Shown here piece after piece: positions 10,471-20,494 of a stretch of 35,644 nucleotides of DNA. Location of the stretch: positions 1 through 35,644 of the forward strand of contig CAICTM010001152.1 of assembly GCA_903772945.1 (NCBI GenBank). Direction: 5' to 3'. The DNA comes from Seminavis robusta. Taxonomy: Eukaryota; Bacillariophyta; Bacillariophyceae; Naviculales; Naviculaceae. The translations under genes and the position numbers were made by a program. The notes under the pieces are model-generated. The model did not search any database and had not been told where the DNA came from. It saw nothing but the letters and a program-made list of their open reading frames with translations. Within the stretch, counting starts at the first letter, position 1, and each line of letters begins with the position of its first letter.

Positions 10471-11013
10471 ATGTCCATCACCAACAAACAAGTAACCTTT
10501 GGGTCGAGTTCGTATCACGTTCTGGAGGACGATGGCGTTATCATTACGGAGGAGCACAAGTCTCTGCTGTGGTACGATCGTCAGTCCATTCAAGACAACC
10601 TTCAGAGCCTCCTCTCCAACAAGGAGAATACTAGCAGCAATGATGACTCGGCCTTTTCGGAACAAAGTCGCCGTCGTCGCGATCATCACGTCAAGAGCGT
10701 CTTGTCAATGCAAAGTGAAATTGAAGACACGGTGGGAATCGATACAACGGGATTGCGAGCGTTTGCCATGGCATTGAGCAAAGATCAAGTCAAGACGGCC
10801 CGAGCACGAGCCGCTCAAGGAGCGACCGATGCCTACGAAGTGTACCAACAAGCGGGATACACGAAAGAAAGGACTGTGCAAGAGTTTTGTCGTACCACAC
10901 CCAAACTATTGCGAGCATTTCCCAAGAAACAACCACGCAAGACGCATCAAGAAAAGGAGACGCTGCGTCACGACATTAACCAAGAAGCACTGCGTCTCGT
11001 TTGGGCCATGTAG
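10471..11013 (+). CDS. Hypothetical protein resembling an expanded diatom family
   Basis: This encodes 180 residues when started at the ATG at 10471. The ATG sits in an A/C-rich leader and precedes the conserved-looking part VTFGSSSYHVLEDDGVIITE. The pattern of a short beta segment, an acidic stretch, then LLWYDRQSIQDN and a later TTGLRAFAMALSKDQVK followed by Arg/Ala-rich helices recalls a large diatom family of unknown function (small soluble proteins with a W-Y/S pair and a glycine-leucine motif). That resemblance is from memory and moderate. No signal peptide, membrane segment or catalytic motif is visible. An in-frame ATG at 10225 would give 262 residues. Confidence 0.6.
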   Translation: MSITNKQVTFGSSSYHVLEDDGVIITEEHKSLLWYDRQSIQDNLQSLLSNKENTSSNDDSAFSEQSRRRRDHHVKSVLSMQSEIEDTVGIDTTGLRAFAMALSKDQVKTARARAAQGATDAYEVYQQAGYTKERTVQEFCRTTPKLLRAFPKKQPRKTHQEKETLRHDINQEALRLVWAM

Positions 11014-11690
11014 CACACATCACAAACACACGAACAAGAAAGACAGAAGAAGCTACTTACTTTCATCCCTTCCCGTCTTTTCTTCTTCCACCCACACACG
11101 CCAACTCATCTCACGTCACACTACAAATTTTCAGCTTAGATAGACTGTAACTGAAACTGTAAATGCATAATCTATGTTTTAGTTCTCAAGAAGCACTGCC
11201 ACACCCCAGAAATCAGGTGATGGCTTGCCACCTATTCATAGGTGGGACAGACCTCGCTCGTTGCATGCATGCAAAGCAAACCTTTGCAAAATCGGATCCA
11301 ACATACAGTCGTACCTTCCCATCCATCCAATGACGTGATCTCTCTTTTGTTTTGTTCCAAACTAACTCACGGGAAAATCCCACTTTTCAGTAAACGTTGT
11401 AACGGAATATCAATTAGTAAACCCCTTCGCTTCGATCGCTATTGTTGGTGCCGCCGTGCCGCCGAACAGCGAACCCAATGCGGAGCTACTACAGTGTAGT
11501 ATTCCATAATTTTGCTTCCTCGCTCTTCTATAGATCTATGGCATACTTGTTGGACAGCGCATACCTTTTTTAGCACCAACTCAGCCGCAACATAGCTGGC
11601 TACCATTGGTATTGAGGTGCCGGTCGTTGTGCCTTCAGAAACTGTTCTATACTTGTTTTCCTTTTGGCAAGGTACACTCCAACTCCCAGA
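11014..11690. other. Intergenic region, promoter of the first U-box gene
   Basis: No gene is seen. The last 70 bases before 11691 resemble the 5' flank of the second U-box copy (13863-13940): both contain TTCAGAA, then TGTTCT, TACTTGTTTTC and TTGG in the same order. The leader or promoter was therefore duplicated with the gene. Confidence 0.55.
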
Positions 11691-12471
11691 ATGGAAAGCT
11701 CTAAACCCAAACGCAAAGCTTCTTTGGAAGAGGATCAACAACCCAGTAACAAGTGTCCAAAGAAGTCACCCACCGATGACTTGATTTGTCCCATCACTCT
11801 GGAATTGCCATGGGATCCTGTTATTGCAGAGGATGGACGAGTCTATGAACGAGAATCTATTGAGGAACACATTGAGAACAAACAGGGAGATCTCAGATCA
11901 CCAATCACCAATGGAAAGATGGGCAGCAAGCTCTGTCCAGCAAACTGGGTTCACAACCACATTGATACCTTGGTCGAGTTTGGTGTCATTGATGGAGATC
12001 TGGCTGACAAGTGGAATGAAAAGGTGAAGCAGAAGAAGGAAATGGAAGAACTGTTGAAGAAGGCAGAAGGTGGAGATGCACGCGCCATGTATGATCTAGG
12101 AGTCAACTATCAGTATGGAAGTGATGGTTTCAAGAAAGATCCGAAGGCAGCCTTTCAGTGGTGCGAAAGAGCTCATGGGGCTAAAAATGTGGATAGGGTA
12201 CTACTAGCTCCTTGGTCTTGGTGTGACACAGTGTGTGATTAGGGCCATGATGTACATCTCCATGGCAGCAGGCCAAGGATCAGACTGGGCGGCATATGAA
12301 TTGGGAATGGCACTGGCAGATGGCTTGCATGGTGTCATCAAGGACAAAGCAGAGGCCATTCGTTGGCTTGAAGAGGCTGTTGGGGACTGTAGATACAAGC
12401 ACTTGAGTTTGCCTGCCAAGAACCAAGCCCGCGAAACACTAAATGAGCTCAAGGCGCAAACTAGTGACTGA
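11691..12471 (+). pseudogene. U-box/Sel1-repeat protein, copy 1 (frameshifted)
   Basis: This is a paralogue of the intact copy at 17071-17892. The frame from ATG 11691 encodes a basic N-terminus, a complete U-box (DDLICPITLELPWDPVIAED onward; E2-binding fold of E3 ubiquitin ligases, without zinc ligands) and the first Sel1 repeat. Relative to the intact copy, 14 bases are missing at about 12189-12192, right after RAHGAKN. The frame then drifts to a stop at 12240-12242. The remaining Sel1 repeats survive in another frame up to the stop at 12469-12471, and there is an additional in-frame TAG near 12209 in the ancestral frame. A truncated 183-residue U-box protein could still be made. The ATG at 11691 aligns with the starts of the other two copies. 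Confidence 0.8.
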
Positions 12472-12905
12472 GTGATGTGTGCTGGCCGATTATGGGTCTC
12501 ACTTATCCTCGGGTTTGTATTCTTGGTTGCAGTGACAGAAACAAATGTTGTACGTCAGCGTGGCTCCCTTTGATTCTGCTGCTTGTTTATATCTATTTCT
12601 TGGAAGTTGGTGGCAGCAAGCAATTCTTTGCTAGTACATGTAGGCAATCATAGGTATAAAAATGGCATCACAAAGCAATCAAATTTCCTTCTAAACTCCC
12701 ATCAGCTGGGTTCTACAGGGATTGCTTGCATCCTGTCCTCAGAACAAGGAAAGGTCGTATTGCAGCCAATGCCGTCTCTACTGGTACCTGCAACCCAGTA
12801 CTGCCGCCAAGTCTCAACAGCACCAAGAGGCCCGGCGTGACAATGATGATGTTATAGTCTCAGCAACATGCAAAAGTAGAGCGCTGTGCCTTCCGAGCAG
12901 GTCAC

Positions 12906-13367
12906 GTCGAAATAGTTTTTCCATCGTCATCCTCTTGACGATGCGATTGCTTGTTGGCAGGCTTCAACTGGCTGCTTGTTTCAAGCCCTGAACAGACTAC
13001 ATGGTATGTAACTTTAGTGCGAGCGAGCCATTAGAATGATGCTGAATGCTACAGATCGGCGGTGTTGTCACATCGAGAAGCGACCAATGTGGGCGGAGCG
13101 TACCGTACATCGTACCGGTGCCCCCGGTCAACGCAACGTGCCGCCTGATGGCCAGGAACATCCTGCATATGGGAAAGAAAACCTAGCATGCTAGCATGCA
13201 TGTACGAAAGCTCCAACGGACCATCCCATCCTATGGCGTGTGCTGGGTATGAAAGCCCGCTTGATTCGAGTCTGATGCTTGCTTCCTGAGTTACCCTCAG
13301 CAGCAAGCTACGTTGAAATAGCTCCTCTCATCGTTATCCTCGTGACGATTCAATCGCTTCTTGGCAG
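12906..13367. repeat. Direct repeat pair, ~55 bp, each with a short hairpin
   Basis: Copies at 12906-12960 and 13312-13367 share GAAATAG, CATCGT, ATCCTC, TGACGAT and TTGGCAG in register. In the first, CATCGTCA pairs exactly with TGACGATG around a 6-nt loop. In the second, the matching stem keeps its pairing through a G-U wobble. Confidence 0.6.
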
Positions 13368-13567
13368 TGCCTGTGGTGATGACATCTGGCTAGAAACTAC
13401 CATTTCTTGCCCCTGATCCCACAGAACCTAGTCCAGAATTTGGACTATTCTTTGCTTGAGCCTGGCCCTGGCTGGCTTGGGTAGATAATTTCCCTACTAT
13501 CGGTACTAGTACCTTAGCACTAGCTAGCTAGTAGCTAGCTAGCGAGAGTAGTACAGTGTAATGCCGG

Positions 13568-13639
13568 AATCGAATCGAATCTTCAATCGAATGAGATATC
13601 GGTTCGATTGAAATATTCGATTCAATTCGATTCGATTAA
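13568..13639. repeat. Imperfect palindrome of AATCG/CGATT units
   Basis: AATCGAATCGAAT plus CAATCGAA on the left mirror TTCGATTG and ATTCGATTCGATT on the right, about a 10-nt centre (TGAGATATCGG). This is likely a fold-back of a simple pentamer repeat. The same GAATC pentamer forms a direct microsatellite at 24537-24560. Confidence 0.7.
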
Positions 13640-13940
13640 TCTAGAGGGTCGATACTACGATCACAAGCCAGCTCGCTGGCTTACACGACACAAAATGAGC
13701 CGTTTGTTTTGTTTGTCGTCGTAGTGGTTTCTCATTCATCCTCTCAGTTGTCTTGTTCGTGTCGACACTCGACACCAAGTTGCACCAACTAGCTTGCTAC
13801 TGGTAGCTACTGTTGCTTTCATCTTGTTCAGAGATACCAGTACGGTACAAATCCATCGGCGTCGGTGGTTCTGCATTCAGAAGTGTTCTGTACTTGTTTT
13901 CGTCTTGGCGTTTTGGAAAGGATCCTCAGGGCTCGCAGAA

Positions 13941-14723
13941 ATGGCAAGCTCTAAACCCCAACGCAAAGTTTTTTCTTCTTTGGAAGAGAATCAACAACCC
14001 AGCAAGCGCCCAAAGAAGTCACCATCGGATGATTTGATCTGTCCCATCAGTTTGGAATTGCCATGGGACCCAGTCATTGCAGAGGATGGACGAGTCTATG
14101 AACGGGAATCCATTGAGGAACACATTGGGCACGTTAAGAAGAACTCCAGAGATCTCAGATCACCATTCACCAATGATTTCATGGGTAGCAAGCTCTTGCC
14201 AGCAAACTGGGTTCAAAACCACATTGATACTCTGGTGGAGTCTGGTGTCATTGGTGGAGAATTGGCTGACAAGTGGAATGAAAAGGTGGAGCAGAAGAAA
14301 CTGTTGGAGAAGGCAGAAAGGGGAGATGCAGATGCCATGTGCACAGTTGGATTTAACTATCAGAGTGGCAGTGATGGTTTCAAGGAAGACCTTGAGGCAG
14401 CCTTTCGGTGGTACAAGAGAGCTCATGAGGGCTAAATATGCTTACGGAACGGTACAGGTTGGGTTGTGCTATCTGAATGGTCTTGGTGTGGACAGGTCTG
14501 TGAAGAGGGGCATGATGTACGTATCATTGCAGCAGGCCAAGGATCAGACTTGGCAGCGTATCATTTGGGAACGGCGTTGGCAGATGGCCGTCGTGGTATG
14601 ATTCAGGATAAAGAAGAGGCAATTCATTGGCTTGAAACTGCCCTTGGGGACTGCGAACACAAGCAATTGGGTTTATGTTTTAAACGCAAAGCCGAGGACA
14701 AGCTTGATGAGCTCAAGGCATAA
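13941..14723 (+). pseudogene. U-box/Sel1-repeat protein, copy 2 (two frameshifts)
   Basis: ATG 13941 opens the same protein as the neighbours: MASSKPQRK, a basic linker (KRPKKSPS), the U-box, then a Sel1 repeat. After RAHEG the frame hits TAA at 14433-14435. Alignment with the intact copy shows one inserted base at about 14427-14433 and one missing base near 14520. The frame is wrong only between these points and returns for the final Sel1 repeats, which end at 14721-14723. A 164-residue U-box plus partial Sel1 protein could still be produced. The 3' flank (about 14830-14890) resembles that of copy 3, which supports duplication of a whole unit. Confidence 0.8.
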
Positions 14724-15098
14724 ATTTTGACTGCGTAAAGGTTGATTATTTGGTTCTTGGCTACTATCCTTGGTCTTGCACTCTTGGCTGCAAGAAATAA
14801 ATGATGAAGCCCTGCTTCTTCCCCCTTCCCTACAGTCCAAACCACCACGGATCCAAGTAACGATGAAGACATGCTTCTTCCCTAATGAAGGCTGGCTAGC
14901 TCTGAAACTATAAATTATGACTAGGGATTGTAGTTGTCTAATACTCGTGTGTCCACCTTTTAAAAGATGCATGTAGCTCCTCTCATCATGACTTTTGTTT
15001 GTTTTTGGAATCGAAAGTGCTGGAACACATACATTGTGGGCGACACCGTACGGTACTACTGCATGGTCTCTCAATAACATTGCCAGCTAGTACGAGAA
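14724..15098. other. Short convergent intergenic region
   Basis: It lies between the ends of the second U-box copy (+) and the MYND gene (-). It is probably only 3' flank. The CAGTCCAAACCAC and ACGGATCCA blocks near 14834-14856 recur downstream of the third U-box copy (about 17933-17955). Confidence 0.5.
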
Positions 15099-16693
15099 TT
15101 ATAGTAGCTCATACTTGGCAGCAAGCTGATGCACGGCTCTTTTATGCTGGGCCAAAGAGGAGCTACACTCTTTCTTGTGTTTCTTCCAATCACATTTCTG
15201 GCACTCTCGGTTGCAATACGCAGCACCTTGGCACTTGCTGCAGACTGATAAACGGTCCGCTTCCGATGAGTTGTTGCCACAGTGACCGCAGACACTACTG
15301 TAGTTCAAGTCACTGCTCGCATATCCCATTTCATCGAGAACGCCCATGAGAAATCTTTTGCGATCGCTTGCATGCAATACTGTTTGTCCTCCACATTCCA
15401 ACTCATTCTGTTCACGGCAAAAGAGTGATCGGAGCAAGACAGCAAACTTGTGGATTGGCGGAGCTGGCTCGCCCATTGGGATGTCCAGCAGGTGAACATT
15501 CATGGGCTTTAACAACTCTTTCCCCGCCTCCACTTCGGCTGCCTCCAACATCATGAGCACAGCAATGTGGGCACAACCTTCGGCAACTTTGTTGTGCTGG
15601 TCCTCCGAATCAAGAATGCCCCAACCTGTGGAAGAACCATTTCCATCTATTACAGCGTCTGGCAATCTCCCGGGGCATGTGGACGCACCGGCAACCTTTT
15701 TCCACAGCACCCTACTGAGCTGTACTCCTTTGCGAATCTCCTCCCATTGCTCTTGGAATTCGTTGTCCCCTGGACGCAACGATTTTAGTACTTCACAGTG
15801 TTTGTCCACATGAAGGATGGCGGACCAAAAGGCTTGCGGATCTACCTGCGCCATGGTCAGCGGATACAGTCGCTCGATATCTCCCAATGCCAGCGTGTTG
15901 CATACATAAGCTTCCACTTCTTCCATCCCATAATCCAAGTAGCACTCATTTCTTGCCAGAAAGGACGAGTTGAGATCCTGCAAATACCAAACTTCGAGTT
16001 GATCTAGATAGCTCAGTCTACTGCTGGGAAAGATCGCAAACCATCCCTTTTTCACAGCCTGCAGTCTTGTTGGACCCCAGCTTTGGTCGTTGGCACGACG
16101 TGTCGTGGGATCCGGTTGGATCCGGTGCGGTCGATAGTTGGCAAACACGATATGTCCCTGATCCAAAAGTTGTCGTATGTCATTTCGAATGGGTTCCAAG
16201 GCAGCTTGTTGTTGTCCCGCCGCAAGTGAAGCGTCTCCTCCTCCCGTGACGATGCGATTGATGACGATGGAAATATTGAGATCGGTGCACATGAGAATGA
16301 TCCCTTGTTCACCGCTTTCTGATCCTGTGCGCTCACATGCGCTGCCACGGCCATCAAGTTCCCACGAGACCGTTCGGCTCTCCCTTAAATGGGCTCTTTG
16401 GAAATGATGGTTTGTGCAACGTTATCAATGGCAGTGGCCATGAATATGGTATCGCGAATGGTTTCTCGACCGACTCCAATGCCACCATCGAAAATACCGT
16501 CGTTGTTGGGGAAAAACTCCAGTTTCCCATACTTGAGAGAGAGGGACTTGGGCTGTCCTTCGACATGCACGGACACGCGCCGCTCCAACTGTTTGCCAAA
16601 ACCCAGGAAAAGAGCAGAAGCTGCCATCCCGTTCAGCTTGAGACCCCTTTCACTCGTCAAGCCTTTGACACGGCAGGGGCGAATCTCGTCCAT
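15099..16693 (-). CDS. MYND-type zinc finger protein (frame break or short intron near 16390)
   Basis: The main frame (16292 down to 15099, open up to about 16398) ends with a MYND finger. It reads CGHC, then CSKC, then YCNREC and HKKEC, giving the C-x2-C, C-x2-C, C-x3-C, H-x3-C zinc-binding order. MYND fingers bind proline-rich partner proteins. An upstream frame from ATG 16693 gives MDEIRPCRVKGLTSERGLKLNG, a motif common beside MYND fingers in algal proteins (LxSxxGxxLNG, a small beta domain), and runs to a stop at 16385. The two frames must be joined by a 1-nt shift or a short intron. Candidate donor and acceptor sites are weak, so the gene may be a recent pseudogene. Its start faces U-box copy 3 across a 377-bp divergent promoter. 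Confidence 0.75.
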
Positions 16694-17070
16694 GGTGAAA
16701 ATGATTGATGATCGATGGATGAAGGCTGTCTGGTGTTGGCTTGATGTTACCTAGCTAGTGATGTTGTGATTGTGGATCCTTCGATCTTTCGTTGGGGAGT
16801 GGCCAGCAGAGCTGTTCCATCGGTCATCTCTTGCTAATATTTCCCCAACGGTAGCTCTAATGCTCGTCTGGTGCCATGCATGAATGTGTTCTTGTGCCAT
16901 ACGACTGTGCAACGTCAGATCGCAACAGCGGAACCGAGAACAGTGGAACAATAGTACAACGAAATCAGATCAACAGATCCTTATTGGAAGATATCTTCCA
17001 AAAGCACCTTCCACTCTCGTTCGTTACTAATCGATCGACTCAGTTTGTTGGTATTGACACTTTTCCAGCC
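16694..17070. promoter_or_regulatory. Divergent promoter between MYND gene and U-box copy 3
   Basis: These 377 bp separate the ATG of the minus-strand MYND gene from the chosen ATG of U-box copy 3. An in-frame ATG at 16876 would extend copy 3 by 65 residues with no counterpart in the other copies, so this stretch is more likely promoter and leader. No TATA box stands out. Confidence 0.45.
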
Positions 17071-17892
17071 ATGGCCAGCAATAAGAGCAGTGCCAGCACA
17101 AAACGGCAACCCGAAGCGGTCGTTAGTGACTCGGAGAATCAACAACCGCCAAGTAACAAGCGTCCAAAGAAGTCACCATCGGATGATTTGATTTGTCCCA
17201 TCAATTTGGAATTGCCATGGGATCCTGTTATTGCCGAAGATGGACGAGTTTATGAAAAGGAATCCATTGAGGAACACATTGAGAAGAATCCTGAAGATCT
17301 CAGATCACCAATCACCAATGAAAAGATGGGCAGAAAGCTCTTGTCAGCAATCTGGGTTCGCAACCACATTGATACTCTGGTGGAGTCTGGTGTCATTGAT
17401 GGAGATCTGGCTGACAAGTGGAATGAAAAGGTGAAGCAGAAGAAGGACATGGAAAAACTATTGAAGAAGGCAGAAGCTGGTGATGCAGATGCTATGTATG
17501 ATCTAGGACTTAACTATCATTATGGAATTGATGGTTTCAAGGAAAACGACGAGGAAGCCTTTCAGTGGTACAGGAGAGCTCATGGGGCAAAAAATGCTCG
17601 CGGAACAGCATCGATAGGGTACTACTATCTGCATGGTCTCGGCGTGGACAAGTGCATCAAGAGGGGCGTGATGTACATGTCCATTGCAGCAGGCCAAGGA
17701 TCTGACTTTGCAGCATATCATTTAGGAATGGCCTTGGCAGAAGGCCGGCATGGTATGATTGTGGATAAAGCAGAGGCCACCCGTTGGCTTGAAGAGGCTC
17801 TTGGTGGCTGTAAAAGGAAGCACATGAAGCTCAGTGACAAAAACAAAGCGCAGGAAAAGCTTAACGAGCTCAAGGGACAAGTTAGTGACTGA
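17071..17892 (+). CDS. U-box/Sel1-repeat E3 ubiquitin ligase-like protein, copy 3 (intact)
   Basis: This encodes 273 residues. Residues 1-37 are polar with a basic NKRPKKSP patch that could be a nuclear signal. Residues about 38-108 form a U-box (DDLICPINLELPWDPVIAED, then a VYEKESIEEHI helix and the NHIDTLVESGVIDGDLADKW helix), the E2-recruiting module of E3 ligases. Residues about 133-247 form three Sel1-type TPR-like repeats (AEAGDADAMYDLGLNYHYG; ASIGYYYLHGLGVDK; SDFAAYHLGMALAEGRHG) that would bind substrate or scaffold. The C-terminus is a lysine-rich helix. It is the only one of the three tandem copies with an unbroken frame. The ATG 17071 aligns with the starts of the paralogues; 16876 is an alternative. 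Confidence 0.88.
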   Translation: MASNKSSASTKRQPEAVVSDSENQQPPSNKRPKKSPSDDLICPINLELPWDPVIAEDGRVYEKESIEEHIEKNPEDLRSPITNEKMGRKLLSAIWVRNHIDTLVESGVIDGDLADKWNEKVKQKKDMEKLLKKAEAGDADAMYDLGLNYHYGIDGFKENDEEAFQWYRRAHGAKNARGTASIGYYYLHGLGVDKCIKRGVMYMSIAAGQGSDFAAYHLGMALAEGRHGMIVDKAEATRWLEEALGGCKRKHMKLSDKNKAQEKLNELKGQVSD

Positions 17893-18338
17893 GTGATGGC
17901 TGATTGTATGGTTTCTATTCTTGGTGGCAGTGCAGTCCAAACCACTACGGATCCATGAAACGACGAAGCGATGCTCCTTCCCTACAGGTACAGAAAGCCT
18001 GCGAGCTGTCTGTCTGAAACAATAGGACTGTTACAGCAGTTGAAATTGTAGACGGCAAGGTAAGCAATGACAACACTGGGTAGTATCAAAACAGCACAAT
18101 CATAACTAGCCAGCAGTAGTCTCGTACCCTTTATAGGTACTGTTGTAAAATTAATGTAGTATGGAGACGAAATATGGTACGGTAGACCTGTGTGTGCCTG
18201 GCACCGTGGCCATCCCTTTTGCAGCAACCCTCTAGTGAGTCGTAAACAGCCAGCTCTCTTTGTATACTAGCTAGCCGACCCCCATTTTCTTTTTTCCGCA
18301 GTGTTGTCGTCTTTTTGTTTTCACCTGTGATCATTCCT
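17893..18338. other. Convergent intergenic region
   Basis: It lies between the 3' ends of U-box copy 3 (+) and the histone deacetylase gene (-). It holds the conserved 3' flank block shared with U-box copy 2 (about 17933-17985) and no gene. Confidence 0.5.
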
Positions 18339-19702
18339 TCACACCATGGCCGCCGGTGCCGGTGCTCGCTTGTCCGGATCATCTTCCTCCATGTGGCTGT
18401 TGTCGTTGTTGTGGTCTCCTAAGACAGGCATACCGATTTGAGGATGCAATTGGGATTCGACTTGTCCCGTTTGAATTTGAGTGCCCGGCACGGGTTCGAC
18501 TTCTTTGAGAATGTTGAGCAATTGCAATTTGGTGCGTTCGAGGTATTCACTCGAATTGAGATTTTCGAGATTGCTGACGGGCAAATGCAACCGATAATCG
18601 GGTCCAAAATACTCAAAGTAATCATTGAACGGCAATTCGTCCTTGACATCTTCTCCCGTCAAGACGGATGTTTCGTAGGTCCAACATCGTGGGACATTAC
18701 GAAGTGTGTACCCACCTCCCCCCAATACCAGCATGGGAATGTTGAATGTCCGAACAAACTCAACACAATCGGCGTGTCCCTTGATTGATAGATTGAAACA
18801 CCCGAGTCGATCTCCACTGAGCGAATCGGCTCCACACTGCAGTACGACGGCCCCGGGTGCAAACAATTCCATGACTTTCCCAATGACGGGTCGAAAGATG
18901 GATTGATAGGCGGCATCATCCATTCCGTCATTGAGTGGAAAGTTAATGGCATAATTCTTGCCATCCGCATATCCAATATCCAAGACATCGCCCGTTCCGG
19001 GAAAGTACTCTCCGAATTTGTGAAAGGACACCGTCATGACCCGGTTGGTGGCATAAAAGGCTTCTTCGACTCCGTCGCCGTGATGAATGTCAATGTCTAT
19101 GTAGAGGACGCGTTCGTGTCGTTTGAGCAATTCCAAAATGGCCAAGACACAGTCATTGACATAACAGAAACCACTGGCTTCAGCCTTCTTGGCATGATGC
19201 AATCCACCAGCCCAATTAATGACAATATCAGCACGGTTTTCATTCAATCTGGCAGCACCTCCAATACTGCCCGATGTGTAGAGTTGACAAAACTCGAACA
19301 ATCCATCAAAGACGGGACAATCTTCTCCCACATTGAATCGCTGGAGTTGTCGAATGTACTCTTGCATGTTGTCGGGCGTAATGACACGTAAAAAGTTAAT
19401 GTAATCGTCGGAATGAAACCTTGTCATGGCGGTCGGACTGCACAGTCGAGGACGAAATACTTCCATCTTGCGGTAGAGACCATAATTCACCACCAAATTG
19501 TGTGTCATGCGGACGCGGTGTGGCTTCATTGGGTGGCCTATAATAGATCGTCAGATGTTGTTAGCTAGTTAGTTATGGTATCGTTCATTCATGCTACCCA
19601 CTACTAGCTACTCGAGTAGACATCACTTCACCTACCTTGACCATAATGATAATTTCCAATCTCGGCATCGTAAAAGTACGACACTCGACGAGAGTTACTC
19701 AT
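18339..19702 (-). CDS. Class I histone deacetylase (RPD3/HDAC1-like), two exons
   Basis: Zinc-dependent lysine deacetylase of the nuclear Rpd3 class. Exon 1 is 19636-19702 ([22 protein letters not shown] plus one base), then a 98-nt intron (19538-19635; starts GTAGGT, ends TATAG on the coding strand), then exon 2 (19537-18339). The join restores [13 protein letters not shown], a family hallmark. The protein is 421 residues. Catalytic features are all present: the tandem histidines of GGLHHAKK (about 136-137), zinc ligands in DIDIHHGDG (Asp172, His174) and [11 protein letters not shown] (Asp260), and the transition-state tyrosine of [10 protein letters not shown] (Tyr299). The C-terminal tail is short and acidic then basic. 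Read as a single exon the gene would lose its first 25 residues. Confidence 0.96.
19538..19635 (-). other. Spliceosomal intron of the histone deacetylase gene
   Basis: The coding strand begins GTAGGTGAAG and ends CTATTATAG. Removing it joins GGT CAA G to GC CAC CCA without breaking the frame, and completes the conserved YYYGQGHPMKP-type segment of class I deacetylases. Confidence 0.93.
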
Positions 19703-20494
19703 TCTACTCTGCTATCTCTTATATATCTTCGACTACACTTAACTCACTCCACGGCAACAATACATGTAGGATAACAACAATGCTGCGCCCACAATTCAAC
19801 AGGGACAGCCAAGCCGTTGACAAAAGACGCAACGACGCAACGGAGCGAGATTGTCGGAGGCATTTGGACAGCGCAAAAGATCTCACAAGCAACTGCGCGT
19901 CCAAGCTTTAATCAACGCGAGGCGGTTCGAATTTATTTTGGCTCGAACAGAAAGATGGAAGAGACATCCGTCGCAGGATGCTCCTGATTGGTATGTTGAT
20001 GTGCTGCGTAACGCCAAACTGCGCGGAAACCATGGCAGGCAAATCAATCCAAGGTGGACGGTCTGCAGCTTGTTGCCGTCAAGTAGGCCCACGCTTCCAA
20101 GACAGAAATATGAACCGATGAGCTGGTTACCGTAGCTAGCTAGCTAATATCGCAGCTAGCTACCGGTACAATGGAGCCCATTCGATACCGCGCAGCCCAC
20201 CGGTATCATGTAGAGGTAGTTTGTTAGTCTTTGCGCACGCAGCAAATCATTTAGTAGCAAAGCATGTCTTTACTATCTAAAGAAATATATTGCGAACGGA
20301 CGATACATCGTATTCATACTCTCGTAGCTTATTCAGTGAGTTTGCTTCTTTAGACAAAAAGCATAGCCAAGAAAACATACAGCAGGCACCTTTTCCAAAG
20401 TTGACGCACCATCAGACAACGAACCAAGCAAGCAGACAAAAAAGGCCAACAATATATTGCTGACACTTTGTGTGTTCAACAGAAGCTCAGCCAT
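19703..20494. other. Intergenic region upstream of the histone deacetylase
   Basis: A + strand frame at about 19851-20135 (VQALINARRFEFILARTERW in it) has no ATG near its start and no recognisable domain, so it is not called. CTAGCTAG tracts lie at 20133-20145 and 20153-20161. The region should contain the deacetylase promoter (19703 rightward) and the 3' flank of the ankyrin copy A. Confidence 0.5.

Larger units (their letters stand above)
12472..13940. other. Intergenic region with a duplicated hairpin block and an AATCG palindrome
   Basis: There is no supported gene in this 1.47 kb. It contains two copies of a ~55-bp block (12906-12960 and 13312-13367), each able to form a small hairpin, a CTAGCTAG-rich stretch (13520-13542) and a palindrome built of ATTCG/CGAAT units (13568-13639). 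The last 80 bp match the leader of copy 1. Confidence 0.6.

Noticed and set aside
13600..13615. GGTTCGATTG as a tRNA B box
   Set aside because: It is part of the CGAAT palindrome; no cloverleaf or A box is present at the right distance. No tRNA or rRNA gene was found elsewhere by eye.
16876..17070. 65-residue N-terminal extension of U-box copy 3
   Set aside because: There is no counterpart in the other two copies, whose first ATG aligns with 17071.
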